DNA of 64,000 nucleotides from an uncultured Williamsia sp. (GCF_947494875.1 NZ_CANLWM010000011.1:1-64000); one strand, 5' to 3'; numbered from the stretch's first letter, positions 35,352 to 43,967 are shown. Notes: generated from the sequence alone by a model not told the origin. Translations and numbers: made by a program.

Positions 35352-35888
35352 TCACTGGTCAGGCTCGCGCCAGGGTGCGGTGTCGCCGATGTGGACCAGG
35401 GCCACTGCGCTGCTGTCTTCGGTGGGGGTGCGTACGAACAACGACCAGCGCTCGTAGGGATCTGTATGTGAGTGGTCCTGGCCGCCGTCGTGGTTCTGGA
35501 GTGCGTGCTGGACAGCAGCGTGTTCAGCGGCGCGGTCGGCCCACACGGTGGCGCAAAGGGGGCAGTCGCGGTGGGCGAGGTGTGCGATCGAGACCCATTG
35601 CGCGGCACCGATCGGCTCCTCGCCGTCGATGATGATCGACACCATGAGCAGCTGGTCGGGGTTTGATGGGTGCGGCGAGACGCCGGCGGCGGTGTCGGTT
35701 CGGATGACCGCCCGGGGTGATGCACCAGGGTTGTCAGCGGGAAACAGATCGATCCACCCGTAAGGCAAAAATACTGGGCCCGCAGCGGGGTCGCAGACGT
35801 GGCGAAGTCGTTCGGCGGTTCTCGTACCGAATCGCTCCTCAAGATCGACACCGGCAGCGGTCAACAGATCGACCAGCGACACCGACAT
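35352..35888 (-). CDS. hypothetical protein
   Basis: 178 aa from ATG 35888; a GGAGGAG touches that ATG, so GTG 35882 two codons on is an equally good start. Contains CPLCATVW (about residue 103-110) and several His/Asp, and regular alpha/beta-looking segments (VALVHIGDTAPW at the end). The open frame continues upstream but looks non-coding. Not recognised. Confidence 0.6.
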   Translation of the reverse strand: MSVSLVDLLTAAGVDLEERFGTRTAERLRHVCDPAAGPVFLPYGWIDLFPADNPGASPRAVIRTDTAAGVSPHPSNPDQLLMVSIIIDGEEPIGAAQWVSIAHLAHRDCPLCATVWADRAAEHAAVQHALQNHDGGQDHSHTDPYERWSLFVRTPTEDSSAVALVHIGDTAPWREPDQ

Positions 35889-36026
35889 CTCCTCCGACAC
35901 ACCGCCCACAGTGACACATTCACGGAGGCGCCCACCGGCAGTCGTCCGGCACCGTACGCACGTATGCGCTGACACTGGTCCGCAAGAATTCCGTGTCGTG
36001 TCGGGGGGTGTCACTACCATTGCTCT

Positions 36027-36266
36027 ATGTCGCGATGCACCGCACCTGTACGAGGTCACATCAGGGGCGGCGGTGCTGACTGCCCGGTCCACGGGCGCGG
36101 TAGTGGGTACGGATCCGCGCCGTCACGGCCCTATCCGTCGTACACGGCACCGACTGCGCCGGCCCGTCGTGAGAGCGAAGGTCGGACAAGCGGCGGTGGG
36201 GGCAGCGCTTCCTACCTCCTACCAATCCCCGCGAACACGATGGGTAGCCAGTCCTCGCACCCATAA
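36027..36266 (+). CDS. small CxAPVRGH-type protein
   Basis: 79 aa from ATG 36027. It begins MSRCTAPVRGHIRGGGADCP VHG-like, a Cys-containing opening (C4 ... C19) that I have met at the N-terminus of other actinobacterial plasmid proteins, followed by a Ser/Pro/Gly-rich tail. No ribosome-binding site is visible; transcription may be leaderless. Function unknown. Confidence 0.5.
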   Translation: MSRCTAPVRGHIRGGGADCPVHGRGSGYGSAPSRPYPSYTAPTAPARRESEGRTSGGGGSASYLLPIPANTMGSQSSHP

Positions 36267-36291
36267 CTGACGACAGTTGCGCCAGTTTGGC

Positions 36292-38241
36292 TTACCGCTC
36301 GTAGTCGGTGCGGCGGTCTGGACGTGTGCGGACCGGTTGCGCGGTCACCGTCGCATCGGCGCCGCGTTGTGTGGTCTGTGTGGTCGCTGGCGGTGCGTAG
36401 CGTGCTTGTGCGGCGTCGAGGGCGACGCGAATCTCGACTGCGCGGGCGGCGTTGCCTCGGGCTTCGGCGGCGTCGGCGATCGCGCGGGCGGTCGCGGCGA
36501 TTTGGGCGAACATCACCATGTAGGCCTGCGTGGGATCGTCCTGGCTGGCGGCCAGGATCATCGCGGCGGCGCGGCGTGCCGCTGACCCGCTGCGGCGGGC
36601 GGCCTGGGCCGGGCTGCGTTGTTGTCCGGCGGTGGCCGCGAGCGCGTCGGCGAGACGTGACAGTTCTGCCGGGCGGCCACGCTCGGTGCGTAGCGCCCAC
36701 GCGCTTACCGTCGCTGCGGTGTCGCCGCCGACCACCGACCATGTCGTGGTGTTCGACGGTGGTGACTTCTCGATTCGTTCGCGCCATCGCTGGGCGTCAC
36801 CGGCGGCGTAGCGCCATGTGTCGATGCGCGGCTCGCCGCGACCAGCTGCACGCGCCCACTCCTGGCGAATGAAGAGCGGCTCGGTCGGTTCCCACTGTTC
36901 GCGCAGGCTCGGCAATGTGAGCGCGTTGTCGAGCTTCCCGGCGCCGTGCCACTGCGGTGCACCGTCGACGCGGGCGTAGATGTGCGGCCGCAGCGCGACC
37001 GAGTAGCCGGTCACCTCGGTTGTGGACCCCTGGGCGAAGCGCGGCCGGATCAACAGGTCGGGGTGGCTGAACACGTCGCCGACGAACGCCGCCTCGGTGC
37101 GCGCGGTGCTCGCGATTCGCGTGAGGGTGTCGCGCAGTCGGTCGCGGGCCTGCTCGAACGTCATCGACTGAGGGATCTGCGCGCGCCGCGGCGTCGGCGC
37201 GGGCTGACTGGGGTCGATCCGTTCGCTATGGTTGTGCGCCCATGCGCTCATCGCATCGGCGTCGGCAGCGTCACCGGCGATCCATGTCTCCCGCAGTCGG
37301 GGGAGGGTCAGGTCGTTACCGAGTTTCCCACCGCCGTGCCACACCGGTGCACCGTTCTTCGTGGCGTACCGGTCGGTCGGGAGCGCGACGGAGTAGCCAG
37401 TGACGACCTTGCGGGAACCGGTGGCGTAGCGCGGCCGGATAAGCAGACCGTGCGCGCGGGCCAGCCGAACGAACTCCGCTTCGGACTCGGCGGCGCCGGC
37501 GGTGGCGCGCACCGTGCGCGCGAGCTCGTCGCGGACTGGTTCGGCGCGGCCGACACGTGCACGACGCTGTTCTTGTGCGGGCGCGGTGCCCTTGGTGGTG
37601 TGGCGTTCGGCGCGGCCGGTGGTGATCCGCAACTCGAACTCACGCTCGATGGTCATCGCCGCGGACTGCGCCCGCGGGTAGTCCCGGTGGGTGTCCAGGC
37701 GTGAACCGTCGGCGCGCACCGTCGATGCCGCGATGTGGATGTGGTCGTTGCGGGTGGGTGCGTCCGCGGCGCCGGACAGTCCGTGGCGCACCGCGAGCCA
37801 CCGCGTCTCGGGCTGCTCGCCGGCGGGGGAGTGGTAGTCCATCAGCTCCATGAAGCGGTGGCTGATCGCGGCCCACTTCTCATCCGACAGCGGCGCTTCG
37901 TCGGGGTGCAGCGACAGCGAGCAGTGCCACACGTTGTGCTCCACGGTGGCGGTGTCGACCGCGGCGGTCGCGGTGGCCACCGACCCGGACCGCAGCGACT
38001 CACGGGCCTTGTTGTGCCGCACCACGGTGGTGTCGACATCGTGCGCGCGACGGGCACGGTCCAGCTCGCGGCCGAGCATCTTGGCCTGCTCGGGATCGGC
38101 GACACCTTCGGGGGCGAACAGCATCATGGACGGGCTACCGGCGATGGCGTGCTGGTTGGTGTGCTCGTTGTTGCGGCCCGGTCCGAACAGGTACGCCATG
38201 AGACCAACGGGCTTGGCGCCCTTGGTCACGTTCGGCATCAT
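36292..38241 (-). CDS. MOB-type relaxase
   Basis: 649 aa from ATG 38241, overlapping the MobC stop (ATGA). The opening PNVTKGAKPVGLMAYLFGPG is typical of actinobacterial relaxases; the three-His metal site appears as VRHG (H153) and NDHIHI (H167, H169). It nicks oriT and leads the strand into the recipient. Two homologous modules of about 70 residues occur at about 265-335 and 415-485 (LLIRPRYA...VTGYSVAL...GAPVWHGGGKL). The Ala-rich C-terminal third is helical. The open frame upstream of 38241 is a shadow of mobC. Confidence 0.9.
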   Translation of the reverse strand: MMPNVTKGAKPVGLMAYLFGPGRNNEHTNQHAIAGSPSMMLFAPEGVADPEQAKMLGRELDRARRAHDVDTTVVRHNKARESLRSGSVATATAAVDTATVEHNVWHCSLSLHPDEAPLSDEKWAAISHRFMELMDYHSPAGEQPETRWLAVRHGLSGAADAPTRNDHIHIAASTVRADGSRLDTHRDYPRAQSAAMTIEREFELRITTGRAERHTTKGTAPAQEQRRARVGRAEPVRDELARTVRATAGAAESEAEFVRLARAHGLLIRPRYATGSRKVVTGYSVALPTDRYATKNGAPVWHGGGKLGNDLTLPRLRETWIAGDAADADAMSAWAHNHSERIDPSQPAPTPRRAQIPQSMTFEQARDRLRDTLTRIASTARTEAAFVGDVFSHPDLLIRPRFAQGSTTEVTGYSVALRPHIYARVDGAPQWHGAGKLDNALTLPSLREQWEPTEPLFIRQEWARAAGRGEPRIDTWRYAAGDAQRWRERIEKSPPSNTTTWSVVGGDTAATVSAWALRTERGRPAELSRLADALAATAGQQRSPAQAARRSGSAARRAAAMILAASQDDPTQAYMVMFAQIAATARAIADAAEARGNAARAVEIRVALDAAQARYAPPATTQTTQRGADATVTAQPVRTRPDRRTDYER

Positions 38242-38609
38242 GCCGACCCCTCCAACCGGTCGAGCGCGAGCTGCAACCGGCCCGCGACCTCGCGCACTCG
38301 GGCGAGTGTCTGCGCGGTTTCCGCCGGCAACTCGTTGGTGGCGTTCGCGACCTTCGCGAGCTGGTTGACGTTGTTGCTGATCGCGCCGAGGTAAGTCATC
38401 ACGCCAAGCAGATCGGTCACGTCGTCGCGCCGCAGACCCGACATGACTGACGGCCGCAGTGTCGACGACACCAAGAGGCGCGGCACCGTCATTCCGCGCT
38501 CGGCAGCCAACGCCATGAGCGCCGCTGTCTGCTCCGGGGAGGTCTTCACGTTGAAGCGTCCGGTGCGGCCGCCAACGACGTTCGTCTGCCGTTCGCGACG
38601 AAACGCCAT
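38238..38609 (-). CDS. mobC: MobC-like relaxosome protein
   Basis: 123 aa from ATG 38609 (AAGGGAG upstream; GTG 38615 possible). RFNVKTSPEQTAALMALAAE with RGMTVPRLLVSS is a ribbon-helix-helix-like start, and LLGVMTYLGAISNNVNQLAKVANAT is the classic MobC (PF05713-type) motif. It binds oriT and helps melt it for the relaxase; the operon starts right next to the oriT candidate. Confidence 0.88.
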   Translation of the reverse strand: MAFRRERQTNVVGGRTGRFNVKTSPEQTAALMALAAERGMTVPRLLVSSTLRPSVMSGLRRDDVTDLLGVMTYLGAISNNVNQLAKVANATNELPAETAQTLARVREVAGRLQLALDRLEGSA

Positions 38610-38686
38610 CACCACCCGCTCCCTTCTCGTGGCCCCGCCGCACGGCGGGTATCGGCTCAGCGCAGCGAACCCACCCCGTGGGGACA

Positions 38687-38923
38687 CCCCGAATCTTCGG
38701 GGACCCGGCGCACGCCAGTCAAGCCGAAACGCCGCATTAGGCGTCCTAAGCCTTAGCTTGCTCCGCCGGTGCTCGTCTGACCTGCTGCGCAGCGCCTGCG
38801 TCGTGCAGCCACATCCGCGCCCTTCGGGCGCGGGTCAAACAGCATCGCCGGCACGGCGATTCTGGTCGCGCTGCCACTGCGGCGCGCGAACCGCACTGGC
38901 CGAGAAACGACAGGGCTTAGGAC
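38687..38923. other. oriT: candidate oriT
   Basis: Intergenic region upstream of mobC. It holds CCCCGAA/TTCGGGG (38687-38693, 38696-38702), TTAGG/CCTAA (38737-38741, 38745-38749) and a distant inverted pair GTCCTAAGCC (38743-38752) and GGCTTAGGAC (38914-38923). Such hairpins beside mobC-relaxase are usual for oriT; the AT-containing CCTAAGCCTTAG stretch is the best nick-region candidate. The exact nick cannot be told from sequence. Confidence 0.6.
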
Positions 38924-39006
38924 AACGGAGCGGCTTCGCAGTGGGGCCGGGTCCCGTTGCCGGGTGGACGCGCCGCCGTGTCGGGGTGCGGTGATTGACT
39001 TGCCGC

Positions 39007-40914
39007 GTGGACGATCGCTCGCTTGATGACGCTCTGCTGCCGCTCGCGCTAGCGGTGCACGCAAGTCCAGGCGGGTACGCGGTACTGGCGGGCGCCGGGG
39101 TGTCGGTGGGCGCCGGCCTGCCGTCGGCGTGGGGAGTCCTCACCGCACTCGCCGATCAGGTCCGGGTTGTTGAGGACCCGGACGCGCCCCCGCTCGCCGG
39201 CGACACCGTCGAGGCGTGGTGGCGCGAGCGGTTCTGCGATGACGTGTCCTACAGCGGGGTGTTCGCGCGGCTGAGCAACACGAAGGTCGAACGCGAGGCG
39301 CTGCTGCGCGAGCACATCGAAACCGGGGACGGGCCGGGGCAGGCGCATCGGGCTATCGCGCGCCTGGTGCAGCTCGGGGTCATCCAGATCATCGTCACTC
39401 TCAACTTCGACCGGCTGTTCGAGACGGCGCTGCGCGAGCTCGGGATCGAGCCGCGCGTGATCTCAACTGTCGCCGCCGCCGACTCCGCGCGGCCACTCCA
39501 CGACGGGGGAGCGGTGGTTGTGCATCTCCACGGCGACTACCTCGACGCGGACTCCATGCTCAACACTGAACAAGAACTCGGCAGCTACGCCGATGCGATG
39601 CACCGACTTATCTCCCGCATCGTCGCCGACCACGGTTTGCTCATCGCCGGATGGTCGGCCGACCACGACACGGCGCTGCGCGACATCGTCACGCGCGAGC
39701 ACCGCGGCTACTACCGCGCCGCGTGGATCACACCGCACAAACCATCAGATACCGGCCGCGACGTCATCAACCAGCTCGACGCGCACCATTTCGCCGCGAC
39801 CGCCGACGAATTGTTCGGCAGGCTTGCCGACGCAGTGACCACACTCCGTCGACGTCACGGAACACGCCACCCGCTGACTGCCGCTGTGGCCGTTGATCGG
39901 ATCAAACGGGACCTCACCGGCGAGCACCCCGCCATCACCGCACACGACACCGCGACCGCGGCACTAGCCCGGCTCGACGATCTCCCAGTCATGTCACTCG
40001 CGGTCGCGAGTAAAGCGACGACCGAGCAGTACCCAGACCATGTCGCCGACATCGCGGCGGCGTGTGAGGTACCCGCCGCCGCCATAGCCGCACTCGCCTA
40101 CTGGGGCAACCCCGTCACCGACGACTGGTGGCTACCCACAATCGAGCACTGGGCCAGAACACTCAACATGAGTGGATTGACCGCCTACGTCGAACTCCCC
40201 CTTACCGTCGCTACGCGGCTGTACTACGCCGCCGGAGTCGCAGCTACCGCGGCCCATCGTTACGACCTCCTCGCGAAGCTGCTCTCCGTGCGCACGGTCC
40301 AACACCGACGCCGGTCCACCCCGGCCTGTCGGCTGCTGAACTGGTGCCGAATGGACTACCCCTCAGTACACGCACCAACGCGGCTAGACCTCGAAACCAC
40401 CATCCGGGAGGCGCTGACGCTGAGCGCCGATCGGGTGTCCGCGGCCTGGCAAGAGTTCGAACTGCTCCAAATGACCGCAGCGATCTGCACCGGGCCGGAG
40501 TTCACTGACACCAACATCCAGGACTATCAGGACGCCGCCCAACACCTTTCATCGTTTCCCGACGAAGCATCGCCAGAGCGGGCACAAGCGTGGCGAGACG
40601 TCGACAGCAAACGGGGCAGCTTCGCCCGCACGGCCACCAACTATCACCCCCGGGTGGAGATGGTCGACAGCTGGGAGCGCCTCGGTAGCGAACGATGGGT
40701 AAGCCCGGCCGCTCTGCGACTCAATACCCAGACCTCCGCGCTCGCTCCGTTCCGCAGCTTGTGCCCACAGATCAGCGAGCAATCACGTCAGTACGCGGTC
40801 GAAGTCGCCGTCGAAGCGAGCCACGCATTCGTCCAGATGGAAACCAACCGCCGCTTTTTCATGACCAACGCCGACGCCGTCTGGCTCGACGACAAGACAG
40901 ACACCAACGGCTAA
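39007..40914 (+). CDS. large SIR2-like protein, candidate NAD-depleting defence protein
   Basis: 635 aa from GTG 39007. SIR2 hallmarks: GAGVSVGAGLP (29-39), TLNFD (131-135) and HLHGD (173-177). The remaining about 400 residues are helical without a recognised domain. SIR2 domains joined to long C-terminal regions act in abortive phage defence by destroying NAD (ThsA, DSR types); deacetylase activity is less likely. The gene is transcribed away from oriT and would enter a recipient first. No ribosome site is evident. Defence role inferred. Confidence 0.75.
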   Translation: MDDRSLDDALLPLALAVHASPGGYAVLAGAGVSVGAGLPSAWGVLTALADQVRVVEDPDAPPLAGDTVEAWWRERFCDDVSYSGVFARLSNTKVEREALLREHIETGDGPGQAHRAIARLVQLGVIQIIVTLNFDRLFETALRELGIEPRVISTVAAADSARPLHDGGAVVVHLHGDYLDADSMLNTEQELGSYADAMHRLISRIVADHGLLIAGWSADHDTALRDIVTREHRGYYRAAWITPHKPSDTGRDVINQLDAHHFAATADELFGRLADAVTTLRRRHGTRHPLTAAVAVDRIKRDLTGEHPAITAHDTATAALARLDDLPVMSLAVASKATTEQYPDHVADIAAACEVPAAAIAALAYWGNPVTDDWWLPTIEHWARTLNMSGLTAYVELPLTVATRLYYAAGVAATAAHRYDLLAKLLSVRTVQHRRRSTPACRLLNWCRMDYPSVHAPTRLDLETTIREALTLSADRVSAAWQEFELLQMTAAICTGPEFTDTNIQDYQDAAQHLSSFPDEASPERAQAWRDVDSKRGSFARTATNYHPRVEMVDSWERLGSERWVSPAALRLNTQTSALAPFRSLCPQISEQSRQYAVEVAVEASHAFVQMETNRRFFMTNADAVWLDDKTDTNG

Positions 40915-40931
40915 CCTTGCACCCACCAGAC

Positions 40932-40955
40932 CGTGTGCGGTGGCCGCCGCACACG
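40932..40955 (+). terminator. terminator after the SIR2-like gene
   Basis: CGTGTGCGG (40932-40940) and CCGCACACG (40947-40955) pair around 6 bases, 18 bases beyond the stop at 40914. A similar second palindrome follows near 40978-41000. Confidence 0.55.
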
Positions 40956-41055
40956 CAACGGTTCTCACCCTCTACCGCGCACGGTGGCCGCCGCGCACCA
41001 CCGAGGGTGGGGAGTTTGTTTCGTGCTTGCCGTCTCCGAAACGAGGTACCTAGTT

Positions 41056-41427
41056 ATGCCCGAACTCGACATCGAGTCCATCGCGCAGGCCGTGCGTGAG
41101 GAAGCAGAACGCAAGATCGGTGTGCTGCACCAGATAGTTGACCGCCACCAGGTGGTAACCGAGCGGCGCGAGGAATTTCTCGCCGCTGACGCTGCCGACG
41201 CGTCCGCCCTGGCGGATCTCATCGGTGAGGCGCAACGTGCTGGCGTCGACGCCAAAACGCTGCGCCAGTTCGAAGTCGAACCGCTCACCGGGACGGCGCG
41301 TAAGCGTGGTCCTGGGCGCCCGCGGCGGCCGCGCGCAGCATCGGCGCCGACACCGGCCGCGACGCCGGCGAGCGTCGAGGATCCGAACACGAGTGGTTCG
41401 TCGGAGGCGTTGGCCCCCACCGGATAG
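41056..41427 (+). CDS. small helical protein with AT-hook-like tail
   Basis: 123 aa from ATG 41056. Helical first 80 residues (EEAERKIGVLHQIVDRHQVV...), then KRGPGRPRRPRA, which matches an AT-hook (GRPR) and suggests DNA binding, and an Ala/Pro/Thr tail. It lies downstream of the SIR2-like gene and converges with the Mrr-like gene. Not otherwise recognised. Confidence 0.6.
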   Translation: MPELDIESIAQAVREEAERKIGVLHQIVDRHQVVTERREEFLAADAADASALADLIGEAQRAGVDAKTLRQFEVEPLTGTARKRGPGRPRRPRAASAPTPAATPASVEDPNTSGSSEALAPTG

Positions 41428-41491
41428 CCACCGCCGCCACGCACTGCGCGACCGCGAGGCCGCCGCCACCGTGAGGTGCCGGCGGCCTCGT

Positions 41492-42319
41492 CTATCCGCT
41501 GCCGTTCTGGTGTGAGTTCTGACGCCGTGTCTTGCGAACCAGGAACACGAGCGGGAGAAAGCACGCGCTCGCGACCACCATCCCGACGCCCGCGCTACCG
41601 ATTCGATCAACGATCGGTTCGTCGTCGAACAGGATGCTGATAGCGACCGCCGCGAAAAGGAGTCCGGCGAGGGAACCCACGACGGCCAGCAGAGTGAGGC
41701 CACACCCGACGCTGCGGACGGTTGGTCGCGCGGATGGGGGCCGGCGCTTGGTGGGGTCCTGTGGTGGCGGGGTCCAGTGTGGCGACGCTTGGGCTTGCCG
41801 GTGTTGCCACATGAGTTGCTCGCCCGGCGACAGCCAGGGCGGTGGAGCCGCCGCGGGTTGCGCGCGAGCGGCACGGTCGCGGGCTTCACGGTCGCGCGCT
41901 TCGCGCATCTGGCGCTGGCGCTCCCGCTCGGCTTGTTCATGTCTGCGCCGCTGCGCCTCGAGTGCTTGCACGTGGTGATGCGCGGCGTGCCCTCGTGGCG
42001 TGATGGAGCCGTCGGGGTCGTACTCGAAAAGCATGACCCCGAGGTCGTTCGCGCACTCGACGGCCGCCTTGCTGTAGCCGCTGGCGGAGAAGAACAACAG
42101 GGCGAGGCGTGTGCGGGTTCCTCGCGCGCCGAAGAGACGTTGGATGTCAGACCGCGGCACTTGGGCGCCGCGCCACTTGACCTGAGCCAGCGCGGACCGG
42201 GAGACGACGTCGATGCCGTTGTCGGCGCCTGGCGGGGTTGTGCGGGCGTCGGTGAAGCCGAGATCGCGCATTCGTGCCGCGGCGTTCTGCTCGGCGGTGG
42301 CGGCGTCTCGGATGTACAC
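41492..42319 (-). CDS. Mrr-like restriction endonuclease with C-terminal membrane helices
   Basis: 275 aa from GTG 42319, 10 bases after the fic stop; the frame is open further but overlaps fic. N-terminal Mrr_cat-type nuclease: GADNGIDVV ... ALAQVKWRG, i.e. the D-x(n)-QxK PD-(D/E)XK core (about residues 25-47), then a charged helix, WLSPGEQLMWQHRQAQ, and two membrane helices at about 205-225 and 245-262. Membrane-tethered Mrr proteins are unusual; cleavage of incoming DNA at the membrane is a possible role. Confidence 0.75.
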   Translation of the reverse strand: MYIRDAATAEQNAAARMRDLGFTDARTTPPGADNGIDVVSRSALAQVKWRGAQVPRSDIQRLFGARGTRTRLALLFFSASGYSKAAVECANDLGVMLFEYDPDGSITPRGHAAHHHVQALEAQRRRHEQAERERQRQMREARDREARDRAARAQPAAAPPPWLSPGEQLMWQHRQAQASPHWTPPPQDPTKRRPPSARPTVRSVGCGLTLLAVVGSLAGLLFAAVAISILFDDEPIVDRIGSAGVGMVVASACFLPLVFLVRKTRRQNSHQNGSG

Positions 42320-42329
42320 GGGTGTGTTT

Positions 42330-43133
42330 CTACCGGCCGTAGTCGCTGCCGCGGTACCGGTTCGGTGGCGTCCGCGTCGTCGACGTGCTCGGCGCGGGGG
42401 ATTGGTATGCGGCGCCGCGGTAACCGGCGGCGGTGGGGTGGTCGATGCCGGCGGCGCGGGCAGCGGCTTTCGCTTGCTCGAACAGGTCATCAGACGGCGC
42501 GGCCGCGGCCGGGATGCCGCGCACGATGGATGCGAATACCGGTCGCAGCGCTTCGGGGCGGGGGCTGTGGTCGCCAGGTGCAGGCATGGCGTCCTGGGAC
42601 CGGTCGTCCCACACTCGGCTGCTGACGAGGTGGAAGTCGAACGTGTAGCCGGCCTGGGCGGCGGCGTGGTTGACGAACACTTTCATCGCCCGACCGTTGC
42701 CTTCACGGAACGGGTGCGCGGTGTTGGTCAAAGAGTAGATGCGGGCGGCGGTGTCGACGACGGCCTCGGCGTCGAGTTGCCGCCAGGGGGTGTCACGGAT
42801 GACGCGGGCGGCGTCGTCGAGGTAGGCGTGGATGCGGGTGGGGTCGGCGAATTGCACGCGGTCACCGTTGTCAAGGGTGACGCCCATTCCGTAGGTGCGG
42901 ATCTCGCCGGCCCAGTCGTAGACCTCGCCCAGGAGTGCGCGGTGGATCGCTTGTAGGTGCGCGGCATCGTAGGTGCGGTCGATCTGGATGGAGCCGAGCT
43001 CAATCGCGACTTCGTTGCGGATCGCGGTCTGATATTCGACCGCGGCGAGCTGGTTGCGGTCGTGGATGCCGTGCTTGTTACGCAGCACCGTCTCGCCGGG
43101 CCAGAACGTGGCCTCCCACTCCGCTTGCGCCAC
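42330..43133 (-). CDS. Fic toxin (VbhT-like)
   Basis: 267 aa from GTG 43133 (AGGA 9 bases upstream). The Fic active site HPFREGNGRA is complete (140-149), and an earlier stretch HIHDRNQLAAVEYQ-like/ LGSIQIDRTYDAAHLQAIHRALLG is typical for Fic folds. Fic enzymes AMPylate target proteins. The frame continues upstream through the antitoxin gene but that is a shadow. It is paired with the VbhA-like gene 13 bases upstream, as in conjugative plasmids carrying VbhTA. Confidence 0.88.
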   Translation of the reverse strand: MAQAEWEATFWPGETVLRNKHGIHDRNQLAAVEYQTAIRNEVAIELGSIQIDRTYDAAHLQAIHRALLGEVYDWAGEIRTYGMGVTLDNGDRVQFADPTRIHAYLDDAARVIRDTPWRQLDAEAVVDTAARIYSLTNTAHPFREGNGRAMKVFVNHAAAQAGYTFDFHLVSSRVWDDRSQDAMPAPGDHSPRPEALRPVFASIVRGIPAAAAPSDDLFEQAKAAARAAGIDHPTAAGYRGAAYQSPAPSTSTTRTPPNRYRGSDYGR

Positions 43134-43146
43134 CGAGAACGTCCTG

Positions 43147-43395
43147 TCAGCTGTTGTCGGTCGGGGTACGGGCCAGGGTGCGCGCGATGAGTTCGTCGTG
43201 GGTGATGCGGCCGAGGATGACGTCGACCTGGTCAGCGACGTCGGCGCGGGTCGGCCGGTATCCCTCGAGGACGTTGTTGGCGATCGCGGTGTGCAGCGCA
43301 CGAGCCTGCCGGTCGTCGAGTTCGCCGAACAGGTCGGGGAACTCGCGTACCCAACCAAGGACAGCGACGTCGGGCGAGAGGGTCATGGCGGTCAT
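43147..43395 (-). CDS. VbhA-like Fic antitoxin
   Basis: 82 aa from ATG 43395 (GAGGAG upstream). The helix ALHTAIANNVLEGYRPTRADV corresponds to the inhibitory helix of VbhA-type antitoxins, whose motif is S/T-xxx-E-G/N; here Asn replaces the usual Ser (N-NVL-EG). It directly precedes the Fic gene. Classified by motif and context. Confidence 0.8.
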   Translation of the reverse strand: MTAMTLSPDVAVLGWVREFPDLFGELDDRQARALHTAIANNVLEGYRPTRADVADQVDVILGRITHDELIARTLARTPTDNS

Positions 43396-43441
43396 CGTAG
43401 AAGTCTCCTCGGGTATATGACGGCGGCGCCGGGCTTGTCTG

Positions 43442-43741
43442 TCAGTCGACGCGCGCAGCGACGTCGAAGGATTCGAGTTGCTGCCCGATCCCACCGCTAG
43501 GGGAGGGCCGCGCGGTGGCTGCTTGGGACAGCCTGTAGGTCCAGATGCATCCTTCGTGGGTGACGTCGGCGAACCGCTGGTCGCCGGCACCGCGGACACT
43601 CACCTGCGGGTGTCCACTCCAACGCGGAAGCGCGAACAGGGCCGGCGGCGGCCCGGCCGGGATCTGCACGGGTAGTTCGGTGAACGGGCCGCGGGCGCAC
43701 CGGTAATCGCGAGTGTGGGGGTCAACGATCGTGACGTTCAT
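43442..43741 (-). CDS. hypothetical protein
   Basis: 99 aa starting MNVTIVDPHTRDYRCARG. Looks strand-rich (RFADVTHEGCIWTYRLSQA). First gene of a short minus-strand group leading to the Fic pair. No known motif. Confidence 0.55.
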   Translation of the reverse strand: MNVTIVDPHTRDYRCARGPFTELPVQIPAGPPPALFALPRWSGHPQVSVRGAGDQRFADVTHEGCIWTYRLSQAATARPSPSGGIGQQLESFDVAARVD

Positions 43742-43760
43742 GGCTCACCTGCTCCCAATG

Positions 43761-43967
43761 TCAGAACAATTCCATCTGGTCGCGGTGAGCGAGTTCGTGG
43801 ATGTGGGCGAGGTAGGCGGTGTGCGCCCGCTGGACGTAGACCGTGGTCTCGGCGAGTTTGTCGGCGATCGCCGGCCAGGACAGGCCGGTCACGCGGAGCT
43901 CCTCGGCGGCCCGGCCGAGGTCGAGGTCCTCAGCGTCGACGTCGGCGGGGTGGGTGTCGGTACTCAT
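43761..43967 (-). CDS. small HTH-like protein coupled to WhiB
   Basis: 68 aa from ATG 43967, overlapping the WhiB stop by 4 bases (ATGA). AAEELRVTGLSWPAIADKLAETTVYVQRAH is a probable helix-turn-helix. The longer frame upstream overlaps whiB and is a shadow. Likely a partner regulator. Confidence 0.65.
   Translation of the reverse strand: MSTDTHPADVDAEDLDLGRAAEELRVTGLSWPAIADKLAETTVYVQRAHTAYLAHIHELAHRDQMELF

Noticed and set aside
38242-38643. N-terminal extension of the relaxase
   Set aside because: Overlaps mobC in another frame; relaxase homologues begin near MPNVTKG.
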